Positions 36,873-45,105 of a stretch of DNA of 64,000 bases are shown here, in pieces. The DNA comes from Polyangium mundeleinium. GTDB taxonomy: Bacteria; Myxococcota_A; Polyangia; Polyangiales; Polyangiaceae. Position numbers and translations under genes: made by a program. A model generated the notes under the pieces. That model saw nothing but the letters and a program-made list of their open reading frames with translations, did no database searches and had not been told where the DNA came from. The stretch's first letter is position 1. Each line of letters starts with the position of its first letter. The DNA is taken from assembly GCF_028369105.1 (NCBI RefSeq), contig NZ_JAQNDO010000001.1:8464501-8528500 (forward strand), given 5' to 3'.

Positions 36873-37787
36873 ATGGACACCGGCATGAACGAGCACGAGT
36901 CCCCCCTCGTCACGACCGCGGCCTTCGCCGACGGCATCGAGCGCCTCGCGCGCGCGGGCCGCCTGTTTGCCGCGGTCGACGCGGCGGACGCGCCGTTCGT
37001 CGCGGAGAAGGCGGCACAAGCGGGCCCTCACGCCGCGGTCTGTCTCTACAGACCCAAGGACGCGACCGAGTGGGCCGACGCCGCGCCGTACCTCTTCCAG
37101 GTGGATCTCTCGACCTGGAGCTGGCTGCGCGAGGGCCTCGCCGAGGATCCGAGCCTCTGCATCTTCGCGATCGCCGACACGAACCTCGAAGGCATGCGGC
37201 GTCATTTCCGCCGCTACCTCCTGGTGCAGTCGCCGGCGGGCACGAAGATGAACTTCCGCTTCTACGATCCGCGCGTGCTCGTCACGTGGCTCGACTGCTG
37301 CACCCCGCCCGAGCTCGACGACTTCTACGGCCCGGTGAGCGAGTACGGCATCCCCACGGAAGACGGCCTCGGCGCGCTCTTCTGGAAGCGCCTCGTCGAG
37401 GGCGCGCCGCGCAGGCGTGAGGACCTCCTCTACAAACTGCGGCCTGGGCAGATGCGCGCCTTCGCCAAGGCCTCGGAGGAGCGCTTCACGGATCGCACGG
37501 TGAACTTCCTCCAGGTGCAGTTCCCGGACGCGCGGGAAGAGCCGAGGCCTTCGCTCAAGTACTTCGTCGCCGATCAGATCGATCGCGCGCGCACGCTGCA
37601 TGGCTTCACGACGGAGCTCGAGCTCGTGACGTACGTGATCACGGCCTGGGCCCTCGGCGGCGATTTCGACACGGCGATGCCGGCCGTGGCGGAGACGCTC
37701 GCGGCCAAGCACCTCTCGTCCGGTGACAAGGCCGCGTGGATCTCGGACTTCACGCGCAAGCTTCTTCGTACGCTCGAGGAGACCTGA
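36873..37787 (+). CDS. DUF4123-type effector adaptor (Tap/TEC-like)
   Basis: 304 residues without signal peptide or membrane helix. The DUF4123 core is recognisable: LCIFAIADTNLEGMRRHFRRYL (in pieces; key residues at about 92-112), FRFYDPRVLVTWLD at about 124-137 and FYGPVSEY. Adaptors of this family load specific effectors onto VgrG and are not themselves secreted; this is established for V. cholerae and Agrobacterium members. A second region (about 180-304) is less characteristic. The next gene begins 3 bases after its stop, which makes the lipase-like protein its probable client. The ATG at 36873 is used; an ATG five codons later is possible. Confidence 0.85.
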   Translation: MDTGMNEHESPLVTTAAFADGIERLARAGRLFAAVDAADAPFVAEKAAQAGPHAAVCLYRPKDATEWADAAPYLFQVDLSTWSWLREGLAEDPSLCIFAIADTNLEGMRRHFRRYLLVQSPAGTKMNFRFYDPRVLVTWLDCCTPPELDDFYGPVSEYGIPTEDGLGALFWKRLVEGAPRRREDLLYKLRPGQMRAFAKASEERFTDRTVNFLQVQFPDAREEPRPSLKYFVADQIDRARTLHGFTTELELVTYVITAWALGGDFDTAMPAVAETLAAKHLSSGDKAAWISDFTRKLLRTLEET

Positions 37788-37790
37788 GTC

Positions 37791-39149
37791 ATGCCTGGTG
37801 GCGGTCTATTGCAGAGAGCTTGGGGCGCGGCCTCGAACGCGGCCCAGAAGACGGCCGGCGCCATCACGGGTGGCGCGAAGATGGTCGGCGACGGGATTGT
37901 CAGCGGCGCGAAGGCCGCCGGCAACGCGGTCGTCAGCGGCGCGAAGGCCGTCGGAAACGCGGCCGTCACGGGCGCGAAGGCCGTCGGAAACGCGGCCATC
38001 GCTGTCAAGGACGGCGTCAAGGAAGGCGTCCGCGGCGCGACGCGGGCCGTGGCGGACGCCGGCTACAACGCGGTCGGCGCGGGCAAGGACGCGCTCGACT
38101 CCGGCGCGAAGCGCGTCAGCGACGCGTATGGGAAGGCCAAGGAGTATTTCACGGGCAAACCCCCGGCCCAGCCTTGCATCGCGTGCACCGGCAAGGACGT
38201 CGACCACGACGGCGCGATCTTCGGCTACGTGAATGGCAAATGCGTGCCGCTCACGCAGAAAGGCCAGGAGGTCACGCGGGCCGACATCGAAAACGCGAAA
38301 AAGAGCGGCTACAACCCAAGTTCGCCGACGCATTCGGCCTACGACGCCGATCGGCCGGACGATCCGACGCGGAACACCTCGCAGGCCACGAAGGATTGCT
38401 GCGCGAAATGCACCGAGGGCAAACCTCCGCGCACGATCTTTTATGTCAACGGTATCAATACCACGCGCACCACGCATTGTGAGACGCTGAAGCAGCTCGG
38501 CGACATGACGTGCGCCACGGTCGTCGGCGTGTACAACGCGACCGAGGGTTTTGCCAAGGACGCGCAGCAGACCTCGAAGGATCGGCGCCTCATCCGCGAG
38601 GCGGCCGCGGGCAAGAAGGACCTCACGACGGACGGCCGAAACCCCGCCGTGAACACGCTGAGCGACCTCGTCGTGGCCGAGCGTGAATCGGGCCGCCCCG
38701 TCGAGATCTTCGCGCACAGCCAGGGCGGCGCCGTCACGAGCCTCGCGCTTTACGACGCGAACAACACGCTGAAGGCGGGCTCGCCCTCGCCGAACGCGGG
38801 CCTCGACGAGAACGTGAAGGTCACGAGCTTCGGCTCCGCGGCGCCGCAATGGGTGAGCGGGCCGAAGTACACGCATTACGTGCACGTGAACGACGCGACG
38901 CCGATGGTGTTCGGCCTCGGCGACAACCCGCAGAACCACGCGAAATACGCGGGCGGCGGCAACGTCGTCACGTTCTCGGGCGAGCGCGGCCAGGCGGCCG
39001 ATTTCGAGACGAACGGCAAGAACCTCGACAAGCACTGGCTGCCGGGGATGACCGAATACCACGGCATCGACGACGATCTTTATTTCAAGGCCTACCAGCA
39101 GCAGAACCGGAACACCGGCGACACCTGCGGCTGCGGCAAGAACAAGTAA
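37791..39149 (+). CDS. Candidate type VI effector, Ser-hydrolase (lipase-like)
   Basis: 452 residues. The N-terminal about 115 residues have Ala/Gly-rich units of about 11 residues with the theme SGAKAVGNAAV, probably amphipathic helices. The C-terminal domain starts at about 195 with IFYVNGINTTR. A nucleophile motif follows, EIFAHSQGGAVTSLAL at about 303-318 (AHSQG in place of GHSxG), then SFGSAAPQW, VHVNDATPM with a likely Asp, and DKHWLPGMTEYHG with a likely His. This order is that of alpha/beta-hydrolase lipases, matching type VI phospholipase effectors (Tle). Position directly after the DUF4123 adaptor supports an effector role. Substrate and class are not determined. Confidence 0.75.
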   Translation: MPGGGLLQRAWGAASNAAQKTAGAITGGAKMVGDGIVSGAKAAGNAVVSGAKAVGNAAVTGAKAVGNAAIAVKDGVKEGVRGATRAVADAGYNAVGAGKDALDSGAKRVSDAYGKAKEYFTGKPPAQPCIACTGKDVDHDGAIFGYVNGKCVPLTQKGQEVTRADIENAKKSGYNPSSPTHSAYDADRPDDPTRNTSQATKDCCAKCTEGKPPRTIFYVNGINTTRTTHCETLKQLGDMTCATVVGVYNATEGFAKDAQQTSKDRRLIREAAAGKKDLTTDGRNPAVNTLSDLVVAERESGRPVEIFAHSQGGAVTSLALYDANNTLKAGSPSPNAGLDENVKVTSFGSAAPQWVSGPKYTHYVHVNDATPMVFGLGDNPQNHAKYAGGGNVVTFSGERGQAADFETNGKNLDKHWLPGMTEYHGIDDDLYFKAYQQQNRNTGDTCGCGKNK

Positions 39150-39179
39150 GACGCCGAGGCGGAAGGCAGAGGGACGACG

Positions 39180-39692
39180 ATGGCGACGAACAGCGCGATG
39201 CCGCCGGGGCGGGACAGGGCCGAGGCCCTCATGCAGTTCTACGCGCGCAAGGAGAACCGCTACGACGCGGAGCTCGACGCGAGCGGGGACATTTCGTTCG
39301 GCGAGTTCGGCTTCCGGCACGAGCCCGAGAAGGACGCGCTCGTGGCGCGCGTCTTCGTGGCGAAGGCGTGGCGCGAGGGCGCGCCCGAGGCGCAGATCGA
39401 CGCTTTCATGAAGGTCGGCCGCGCGCTCAACGATCCGGCGATCGGCGGGCTCTTCGACCAGGGGGGAGGGTATTTCCACCTCGACCCGGACAAACGCATC
39501 TATTTCCTGAAGAAAGACTTCCCCCTCGCCACGACGACGCGGGAGATGCTCGACGAGGGCGTGGAAAAACTCAGGGATCTCGCTGCCACGTGGACGACGC
39601 GCTGGTTCGCGCGCGTCGCGGACATCACGCACGGACGCGCGCTCCCGCCCTTGCGCCCCGTGAAGCAAGACGACCCGGACGACACGATCTGA
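39180..39692 (+). CDS. Small protein, candidate immunity protein or chaperone of the lipase
   Basis: 170 residues, no signal peptide or membrane segment. The alternation FGEFGFRHEPEKDALVARVFV (in pieces; residues about 40-60), HLDPDKRIYFLKKDF and a C-terminal helix resembles the CesT-like secretion-chaperone fold, though no family is firmly recognised. It begins 30 bases after the lipase-like gene and ends 20 bases before the second vgrG. Two roles fit the position: immunity against the lipase, though a lipase acting in the periplasm would usually need an exported immunity protein, which this is not; or a loading chaperone. The second looks somewhat more consistent with the cytoplasmic location. 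Confidence 0.6.
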   Translation: MATNSAMPPGRDRAEALMQFYARKENRYDAELDASGDISFGEFGFRHEPEKDALVARVFVAKAWREGAPEAQIDAFMKVGRALNDPAIGGLFDQGGGYFHLDPDKRIYFLKKDFPLATTTREMLDEGVEKLRDLAATWTTRWFARVADITHGRALPPLRPVKQDDPDDTI

Positions 39693-39712
39693 CGTAATCG
39701 AAGAGGAAGATC

Positions 39713-42283
39713 ATGGCGCTGCTGGAGCTTGCCTTCGAAAACAATGAAGACTCCCTCTCGGTGCGGCATTTCACCGTCCGAGAGCCGATTTCCGGCTCGT
39801 TCGACGTGGGCGTCCTCGCGCGCTCGCGCTTGCCCGGGCTCGATCTCGAAGGGTTCGTCGGGAGACCCGCGGCGTTCCTGATGATGGGCGGCCCGCTCGC
39901 GGGCCCGCGCGCGTGGTCGGGTGTCGCCAGCCACATCCAGATGGTGCAGGCCGAGCCGACGGGCCTCTCGACCTATTTCGTGCGCATCGTGCCGCAGATG
40001 TGGCTCCTCCGGCTTCGCAAGCGGAACCGCATCTTCCAGCACATGACGATCCCTGCGATCGTCAAGCAGATCCTCGACGAGTATTCGATCGTCCACCAGA
40101 TGAAGACGGTCGACGAGCACCAGGAACACGAGTATCGCGTCCAGTACGAGGAGAGCGATTACGATTTCGTGAGTCGCCTGCTCGAAGAAGAGGGCATCTC
40201 GTACTGGTTCAAGCAGGTCGGCGGCGGCAACGCCGGCACGTACACGACCGAGCTCGTCCTCGCGGACAAACCCGAGGCGGGCGAGGAGCGCCCCACCCTG
40301 CCCTTCGTGTATACGCCGAACCAGGACGCGCGCAAGGAGTTCGTCCGCAACGTCAAGGTCGCGCACCGCATTCGTCCCGGCGCGGCGAGCTTCCGCGATT
40401 ACGATTTCGTGCGCCCCGATTTCCACCTCCTCGGCGACGCCGAGAAGGCGTCGAAGCCGGAAGACTTTTACGAGCTTTACCGGTACACCCCCGCCGGGCT
40501 CGTCAAAGATCGGCGTGAGCAGCCGCGCGTGCCCGCCGATCCCGAGGGCAAGCTCGTCGCCGACATCGACCTCGCGGCCGCGCGCCGCGGCAAACGCGAG
40601 CTCCAGTTCGATTCGAACGCGTACGACCTCGCGCCGGGGCTGCTCTTCAAGGTGGAGAGCCACCCGCGCAGCGACGTCTCGGCGGGTCACTTCCTCTGCA
40701 CGGAGATCAGCGTCGAGGGCACGCACGACGGCGAATGGACGCTCTCCGGGTATGCGGCGTTCGTCGAGGAGAAGACGCGGTTCCGGCCGCAGAAGGTCAC
40801 GCCGAAGCCTGTCGTCGAGGGCGTCGAGAGCGCGATCGTCGTGGGCCCGAAGGGCGAGGAGATCCACACCGACGAGCACGGCCGCGTCCGCGTGCAATTC
40901 CACTGGGATCGCGACGGCCAATACGACGATCAATCCTCCTGCTGGATTCGCGTGAGCCAGGGCTGGGCCGGCGGCGCGTTCGGCATGATCGTGCTGCCTC
41001 GCGTGAGCCAGGAAGTCTTGATCGCCTTCCTCGAAGGCGATCCGGACCAGCCCGTCCTCCTCGGCCGCGCGTACAACAAGGTCGCGCCCGTGCCTTTCAA
41101 CCTCCCCGAGCAACGGACGGTGAGCACGTGGAAATCGCAGTCCTCGCCGAAATCCGAGGGCTGGAACGAGATCACCTTCGACGACGCCGCGGGCAAGGAG
41201 GTGCTCTACATGCAGGCCCAGCGAAACCTTTCGAAGCTCGTCAAGGCGAACGAGAACGAGCGGACGGGGGCGAATCGCTCGATCTTCGTGGGCGCGAACC
41301 GCAGCTCCTTCATCGGCGCCGTCGACAACGTCATGGTCGGCCAGCGCAGCGTCGCCGCGATGGTCGAGTTCCGGGAGAAAGACCCGGACAAACCGAACGA
41401 GCCCACGATGGTGCTCAAAGAGACGATGATCGAGACGATCCACCCGAAGATCTCGCTCACGACGGGCAAGGGCACGAGCATCATCGACGACGCGAACATC
41501 AACCTGCTCGCCGATCGCAACGTCGTCCTGAAATCGGGCAAGGACGTCATCATCGAGGGCAAACACGTCTACATCAACACGAAGAGCGTGCCGGGCAAGG
41601 CGCCCAAGGTCGAGGGCAGCGCGAGCGACGGCGCGCGCAGGCCCCAGGGCCGCACGCTCGGCGCGGTGCTGGAGACGTTTGGCCAGCCAAAGTCCAAGGC
41701 CGTGCGCCTCGCGATGCAACGCCAGGTCATCGGCTTCCGCCCGCCGACGCCGCAGATGTTCAAGGTCGCCGCGGCCAAGGGGAACAGCGTCGAGCAGATC
41801 GCCGCCCGGAAGAAGGTCGCCCTCCACTTCTACAAGGACATGGGCCAGAAGTTCGACAAGGCCTTGCAGAAGGTGCGCAATTACAAGTACCCGGAGGAGA
41901 TCAACGAGATCCTGAGCCACATGAGGGGCATCGATTTCAAGGAGCCCCTCTCCGTGGGCCCGCCCCCGCCCGCGCCGAAGCGGCTGACGCAATGGCAGGT
42001 CCCGGACGGGTTCAAGGGCAATTACTTCGCGAGCTCCATGGCCACGCCGCCCGATCTCGGCATTGGCAAGCTCGGGACGAAGCAGGACGGCACGGTCGTC
42101 GAGAAGATCACGAAGCCGTACGCCATTCCCCCGTCGACGCCCTACTTGAAGACCACGGCGGCGAAGATCCTCGACACGTGGAGCGTGCAAAACAAGCCGG
42201 CGATGACCCCGGGCGGCATGACCCAGTATTACATCGGCGACAACTCGAACATCCTCGAAATCGGCGCGAAGCCCGCCGCCTGA
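39713..42283 (+). CDS. vgrG: VgrG spike protein with C-terminal extension, candidate evolved effector
   Basis: 856 residues. Residues 1 to about 620 are a full VgrG, clearly related to the first copy: YRVQYEESDYDFVSRLLEEEG-type motif (key residues Y, E, LLEEEG), HGRVRVQFHWDRDGQ, SCWIRVSQGWAGG and beta-spike repeats. Residues about 622-856 are an extra domain not found in the first VgrG: a helical segment (RKKVALHFYKDMGQKFDKAL), a hinge with GPPPPAPKRL, and a C-terminal 105 residues including KGNYFASSM, KPYAIPPSTPYL and PGGMTQYYIGD. That ending is similar in spacing to the GGGTQY end of TNT-type NAD glycohydrolases. The gene for a Tsi6-like protein starts 6 bases after the stop. This suggests an NAD-degrading toxin; it is inference, not proof. 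Confidence 0.85.
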   Translation: MALLELAFENNEDSLSVRHFTVREPISGSFDVGVLARSRLPGLDLEGFVGRPAAFLMMGGPLAGPRAWSGVASHIQMVQAEPTGLSTYFVRIVPQMWLLRLRKRNRIFQHMTIPAIVKQILDEYSIVHQMKTVDEHQEHEYRVQYEESDYDFVSRLLEEEGISYWFKQVGGGNAGTYTTELVLADKPEAGEERPTLPFVYTPNQDARKEFVRNVKVAHRIRPGAASFRDYDFVRPDFHLLGDAEKASKPEDFYELYRYTPAGLVKDRREQPRVPADPEGKLVADIDLAAARRGKRELQFDSNAYDLAPGLLFKVESHPRSDVSAGHFLCTEISVEGTHDGEWTLSGYAAFVEEKTRFRPQKVTPKPVVEGVESAIVVGPKGEEIHTDEHGRVRVQFHWDRDGQYDDQSSCWIRVSQGWAGGAFGMIVLPRVSQEVLIAFLEGDPDQPVLLGRAYNKVAPVPFNLPEQRTVSTWKSQSSPKSEGWNEITFDDAAGKEVLYMQAQRNLSKLVKANENERTGANRSIFVGANRSSFIGAVDNVMVGQRSVAAMVEFREKDPDKPNEPTMVLKETMIETIHPKISLTTGKGTSIIDDANINLLADRNVVLKSGKDVIIEGKHVYINTKSVPGKAPKVEGSASDGARRPQGRTLGAVLETFGQPKSKAVRLAMQRQVIGFRPPTPQMFKVAAAKGNSVEQIAARKKVALHFYKDMGQKFDKALQKVRNYKYPEEINEILSHMRGIDFKEPLSVGPPPPAPKRLTQWQVPDGFKGNYFASSMATPPDLGIGKLGTKQDGTVVEKITKPYAIPPSTPYLKTTAAKILDTWSVQNKPAMTPGGMTQYYIGDNSNILEIGAKPAA

Positions 42284-42289
42284 TCCTGC

Positions 42290-42595
42290 ATGAACCGTCC
42301 GATCGACAGCCGGAAGGAGTTTTTCGAAGTCCTCGAGCAGACGCGGACCGAGGCCGAGGCGCGCTTCCAGCGAGCGCCGCGCTCCGCCCTGTACGAATCC
42401 ATCGCCCGCCAGCTCGCCGCCATGCAATCGATGACGGAGAGCGGCCGCGCGCCCACCGAGGACGAGCGAGAGTCCATCACGATCGGCCTCCTCGCCGCCC
42501 GCGAGCTCGAGCCGGCGCAGGATCCGGACCTCGCTGATTTCATCGAACGCCTGCACGAGCTCAACGGATATTTCACGGCATGGCCACCCAACTAG
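42290..42595 (+). CDS. Small Tsi6-like candidate immunity protein
   Basis: 101 residues, helical and acidic, without signal peptide. The central and C-terminal pattern YESIARQLAAMQSM, SITIGLLAARELE and DPDLADFIERLHELNGYF follows that of Tsi6, the immunity protein of the Tse6 NAD(P) glycohydrolase of Pseudomonas, as I remember its sequence (helix with Gln-Leu, then LTLGSIAVKEF, then DPELSRALKDAYY). It starts 6 bases after the vgrG stop, the usual arrangement of an effector-immunity pair, and overlaps the next gene by 16 bases. The proposed job is to bind and block the toxin domain of the preceding VgrG in the cytoplasm. Assigned from pattern and position. Confidence 0.65.
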   Translation: MNRPIDSRKEFFEVLEQTRTEAEARFQRAPRSALYESIARQLAAMQSMTESGRAPTEDERESITIGLLAARELEPAQDPDLADFIERLHELNGYFTAWPPN

Positions 42596-43605
42596 CCGGA
42601 CTCCGCTACCAGCACCGCACGTTCAACGCGCCCGTGCCCAGCGACGCCGTCCTGCGGCTCTGCCGGCTCGCGCCCTCCGGCCATCGTATCGCCTTCGTCC
42701 GCGAGGACGGCCCCGAGGGACAAACCGGCATCTGGATCGGCGAGCTCCACAACGCCCATTCGGTCCGGCTCCTCGTCCCGTTCAAGCCCGGTCGCGTCGA
42801 GGATCTCGCGTTTTCCCCGGATGGCTCGCACATCGCGTATCGCGTCGCGCCGCTGCTCGGATTCGGCGCGCGTGGCACCGTCGGCTGGGCGAGCGCCGAT
42901 GCGCCGGGCGAGCTCCGGCGCGTGGAAGGCACGGGGTTTGGCTGGACCCCCGGCGGCAAGGCGATCCTCGTCGCGGATCCCTATCGCAAAGCGCTCCTTC
43001 GGTATGCGCTCGACGAGGAGGATCCGCGCGAGCTCGGCCCCTTCGAGGACGACGCCGATCCCTCGTTCCCTGCGCAGGTCGTGGTCTCGCCCGACGGCGA
43101 GCACATCGTGTACACGGCCGGGCGCGACGGCGAGGAGGTCTCCGAGGTCTGGCTCGTCAAGCGCGAAAAGAGCACGGTCGTGACCACGATCCTCACGGAG
43201 ATCCCCGGCGCGAACGTCCACATCTTGCCTTTCTGGTCGCCCAAGGGCACGACGCTCGGCCTCTTCTGCGTGCACGAAGACCAGGAGAAGACCGCGCTCA
43301 TCGTCGTCCCGCGCCTCGAAGGCGAGGGCCACGTCCTCTACGAGAGCAGCTACCTCGACCCGGCGCGGACGCCCACGTTCACGCCCGCGGCCCGCTCCAT
43401 CGCCTTCTTCCGCACGGAAAAGCCCGGCGACGAGGAGCGCCTGGGGACCAGCCGCCTCGTCCTGCTCGACGTCAAGCGCGAGACATTCGCCGCCCTCGCC
43501 GAGCCGGACGAGGTGTTCGGCACGCCCCGCTTGTTCGATGACCGCACGATCGCCGTCGACGGCGAGGGCCTCGCGCACCTCTTCGTATTCGACGATCCGT
43601 TGTGA
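42580..43605 (+). CDS. WD40/TolB-like beta-propeller protein
   Basis: 341 residues from an ATG at 42580, inside the end of the previous gene (16-base overlap, different frame), which implies coupled translation. The sequence has repeated blade units of the PD40/TolB type: LAPSGHRIAFVREDG, LAFSPDGSHIAYRV, VVSPDGEHIVYTAGRDG, PFWSPKGTTLGLFCV and FTPAARSIAFFR. There is no signal peptide, unlike periplasmic TolB. Its role in the type VI island is unknown; a scaffold or accessory to the effector pair is possible. The downstream gene begins immediately (a GTG overlaps the stop) or 42 bases later. Confidence 0.75.
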   Translation: MATQLAGLRYQHRTFNAPVPSDAVLRLCRLAPSGHRIAFVREDGPEGQTGIWIGELHNAHSVRLLVPFKPGRVEDLAFSPDGSHIAYRVAPLLGFGARGTVGWASADAPGELRRVEGTGFGWTPGGKAILVADPYRKALLRYALDEEDPRELGPFEDDADPSFPAQVVVSPDGEHIVYTAGRDGEEVSEVWLVKREKSTVVTTILTEIPGANVHILPFWSPKGTTLGLFCVHEDQEKTALIVVPRLEGEGHVLYESSYLDPARTPTFTPAARSIAFFRTEKPGDEERLGTSRLVLLDVKRETFAALAEPDEVFGTPRLFDDRTIAVDGEGLAHLFVFDDPL

Positions 43606-43646
43606 CGAAGGTGCTAGACTCGACTCCAGCGAAGGAAGAGCTCGAC

Positions 43647-44246
43647 ATGGCGCTCGACGATCCGGATCTCCCGACCCAAGGTGTCTTCCCGAACGAGGAA
43701 GAGCTGAAGGATTGCATCACCGTCACGGTCCGGCAGCCGCGCTCGGATCTCGATTTCAGCATTCTTCTGCCCGACGGCTGGTATCAGCAGCCCGCGCCGA
43801 TCGATAAAATCGACTTCTCCAAGGAGTCGGAGTTCGTCCCGCTCGCGCTCTTCAGCGCGGCGAAGGAGATGCTGCCGCCCATCCTCTTCACGGTCGGCGT
43901 CCGCCCTGCGCCGAAGAAGGGCAACGTGGCCGAATGGCTGGAGCGGCAATGTTATCTCCAGCAGCTCGCGCTCGAGCGCATCAAGCTCAACAAGTTCCCG
44001 TTCGGCTGGGCCGCGGAAGCCGTCGCGCTGCAGGCGAGCGAATTCGGCAAGCTCAAGCTGCGCATCACGATGTTCGAGGACGGCAATCGCCTCTTCGCGC
44101 TCATCGGAATGGCGCCGCTCGACGTGTGGGACGTGTGGGTCGTCCCGCTCGGCCTCTGCGTCAATACCTTCGAGCTCCTCGAGCCCAAGGGGCAGAGCGC
44201 GCCGCTCGCGCCGAAGTACGAAGATCCCAAGCCGGAAGGCGAGTAG
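43647..44246 (+). CDS. DcrB/PsbP-like (DUF1795-type) protein
   Basis: 199 residues from the ATG at 43647, preferred because GGAAGAG lies 6 bases upstream. A GTG at 43602 overlapping the previous stop would add 15 residues without a ribosome site. The core has FSILLPDGWYQQPAP at about 39-53, VPLALFSAAKEMLPPILF, WLERQCYLQQL, and a closing NTFELLEPKG, resembling DcrB/PsbP/Mog1-fold proteins. Eag chaperones, which protect Tse6-type effectors, share this fold (DUF1795), so a chaperone role for a type VI effector in this island is a possibility, but the similarity is only structural in pattern. No signal peptide is present. Confidence 0.6.
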   Translation: MALDDPDLPTQGVFPNEEELKDCITVTVRQPRSDLDFSILLPDGWYQQPAPIDKIDFSKESEFVPLALFSAAKEMLPPILFTVGVRPAPKKGNVAEWLERQCYLQQLALERIKLNKFPFGWAAEAVALQASEFGKLKLRITMFEDGNRLFALIGMAPLDVWDVWVVPLGLCVNTFELLEPKGQSAPLAPKYEDPKPEGE

Positions 44247-44357
44247 CCCCGGAGGGGGGCCATGGCCGCGAGGCCCGGGGGCGCCGGGCACGGAATGGGC
44301 ATTGCCCCCGGACGGCATGCGTGGAAGAGTGTGCTTCCATCGTTTCGAGGAGTAACC

Positions 44358-44993
44358 ATGTCGATGCACCGCAACCCGAGCTTTTATTGCCAGGCGTGTC
44401 GCATGCAGGTGCAGCTCGTGCACCACGGTGAGCACAAGTACCAGCAGCAGGACGGGGCCTCGAAGGACTACGTCTTCGGTCATTGCGCCCGCTGCAACCG
44501 CGTGGGGCTCGTCGAATACGAGCACGAAGCCGACGGCGGGGCCGCGGAGCCGCGGCAGCTCTGGCCCTCGGTGCTCCGGCCCATCGATTTCGAGCTCCCG
44601 CCGCGGGTGATGGAGGCCTACCAGGAGACGCTGCGGTGCGAGGCGGCCGGCGCGTGGATGGCCACGGCGGTCATGGCGCGGCGCACGCTCGAGGTCGTGG
44701 TGCGCGAGTTCGCGCCCGATCACGAGCGTTTCCTCGACGGCCTGCGGGCGCTCTACACGAAGGGCCTCATCAGCGAGGAGCTTTGCCGCTGGGGCGAGGA
44801 GCTCCGGTTCCTCGGCGACGTCGGCGTCCTGCCCACGGACCCGAAGGCCTCGCACCAGGACGCAAAAGAGGCGCTCGAATTCCTGGGCGCGCTCCTCGAA
44901 ACGCTCTACCACCTGCGCGAAAAGTTCCGGCGCATGCAGGCGCGGCGCCAGCGAGGGCGGCTCGGGGCAGATGCGCCCGAGCGGCCCTCCTGA
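44358..44993 (+). CDS. DUF4145-domain protein with zinc-ribbon N-terminus
   Basis: 211 residues from the ATG at 44358, with GAGG about 8 bases upstream; a longer frame from 44262 lacks a ribosome site. The N-terminus has two Cys pairs, CQAC and CARC, about 35 residues apart, making a zinc-binding ribbon. The rest is helical and matches the DUF4145 theme YQETLRCEAAGAWMATAVMARRTLEVVVREF (key residues LRCEAAGAW, MARRTLE). DUF4145 is found alone and fused to restriction or defence-type proteins, but its role is unknown. It is the last gene of the plus-strand island and converges on the NRPS gene, with a gap of 112 bases. Confidence 0.75.
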   Translation: MSMHRNPSFYCQACRMQVQLVHHGEHKYQQQDGASKDYVFGHCARCNRVGLVEYEHEADGGAAEPRQLWPSVLRPIDFELPPRVMEAYQETLRCEAAGAWMATAVMARRTLEVVVREFAPDHERFLDGLRALYTKGLISEELCRWGEELRFLGDVGVLPTDPKASHQDAKEALEFLGALLETLYHLREKFRRMQARRQRGRLGADAPERPS

Positions 44994-45105
44994 CGGGCAA
45001 GCTATCGTGAAGTTCGGGTTCGTGACGGCGCGGACGTCCAGCCCGTGGTCGCGCCGGAACTCCTGAAAGCAAGGACGCGATATCGTGACCGAGCGCAAAG
45101 CCGCG

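Noticed and set aside
42580-43605. Periplasmic TolB
   Set aside because: The blade motifs are TolB-like but there is no signal peptide, no TolB N-terminal domain and no tol/pal neighbour.
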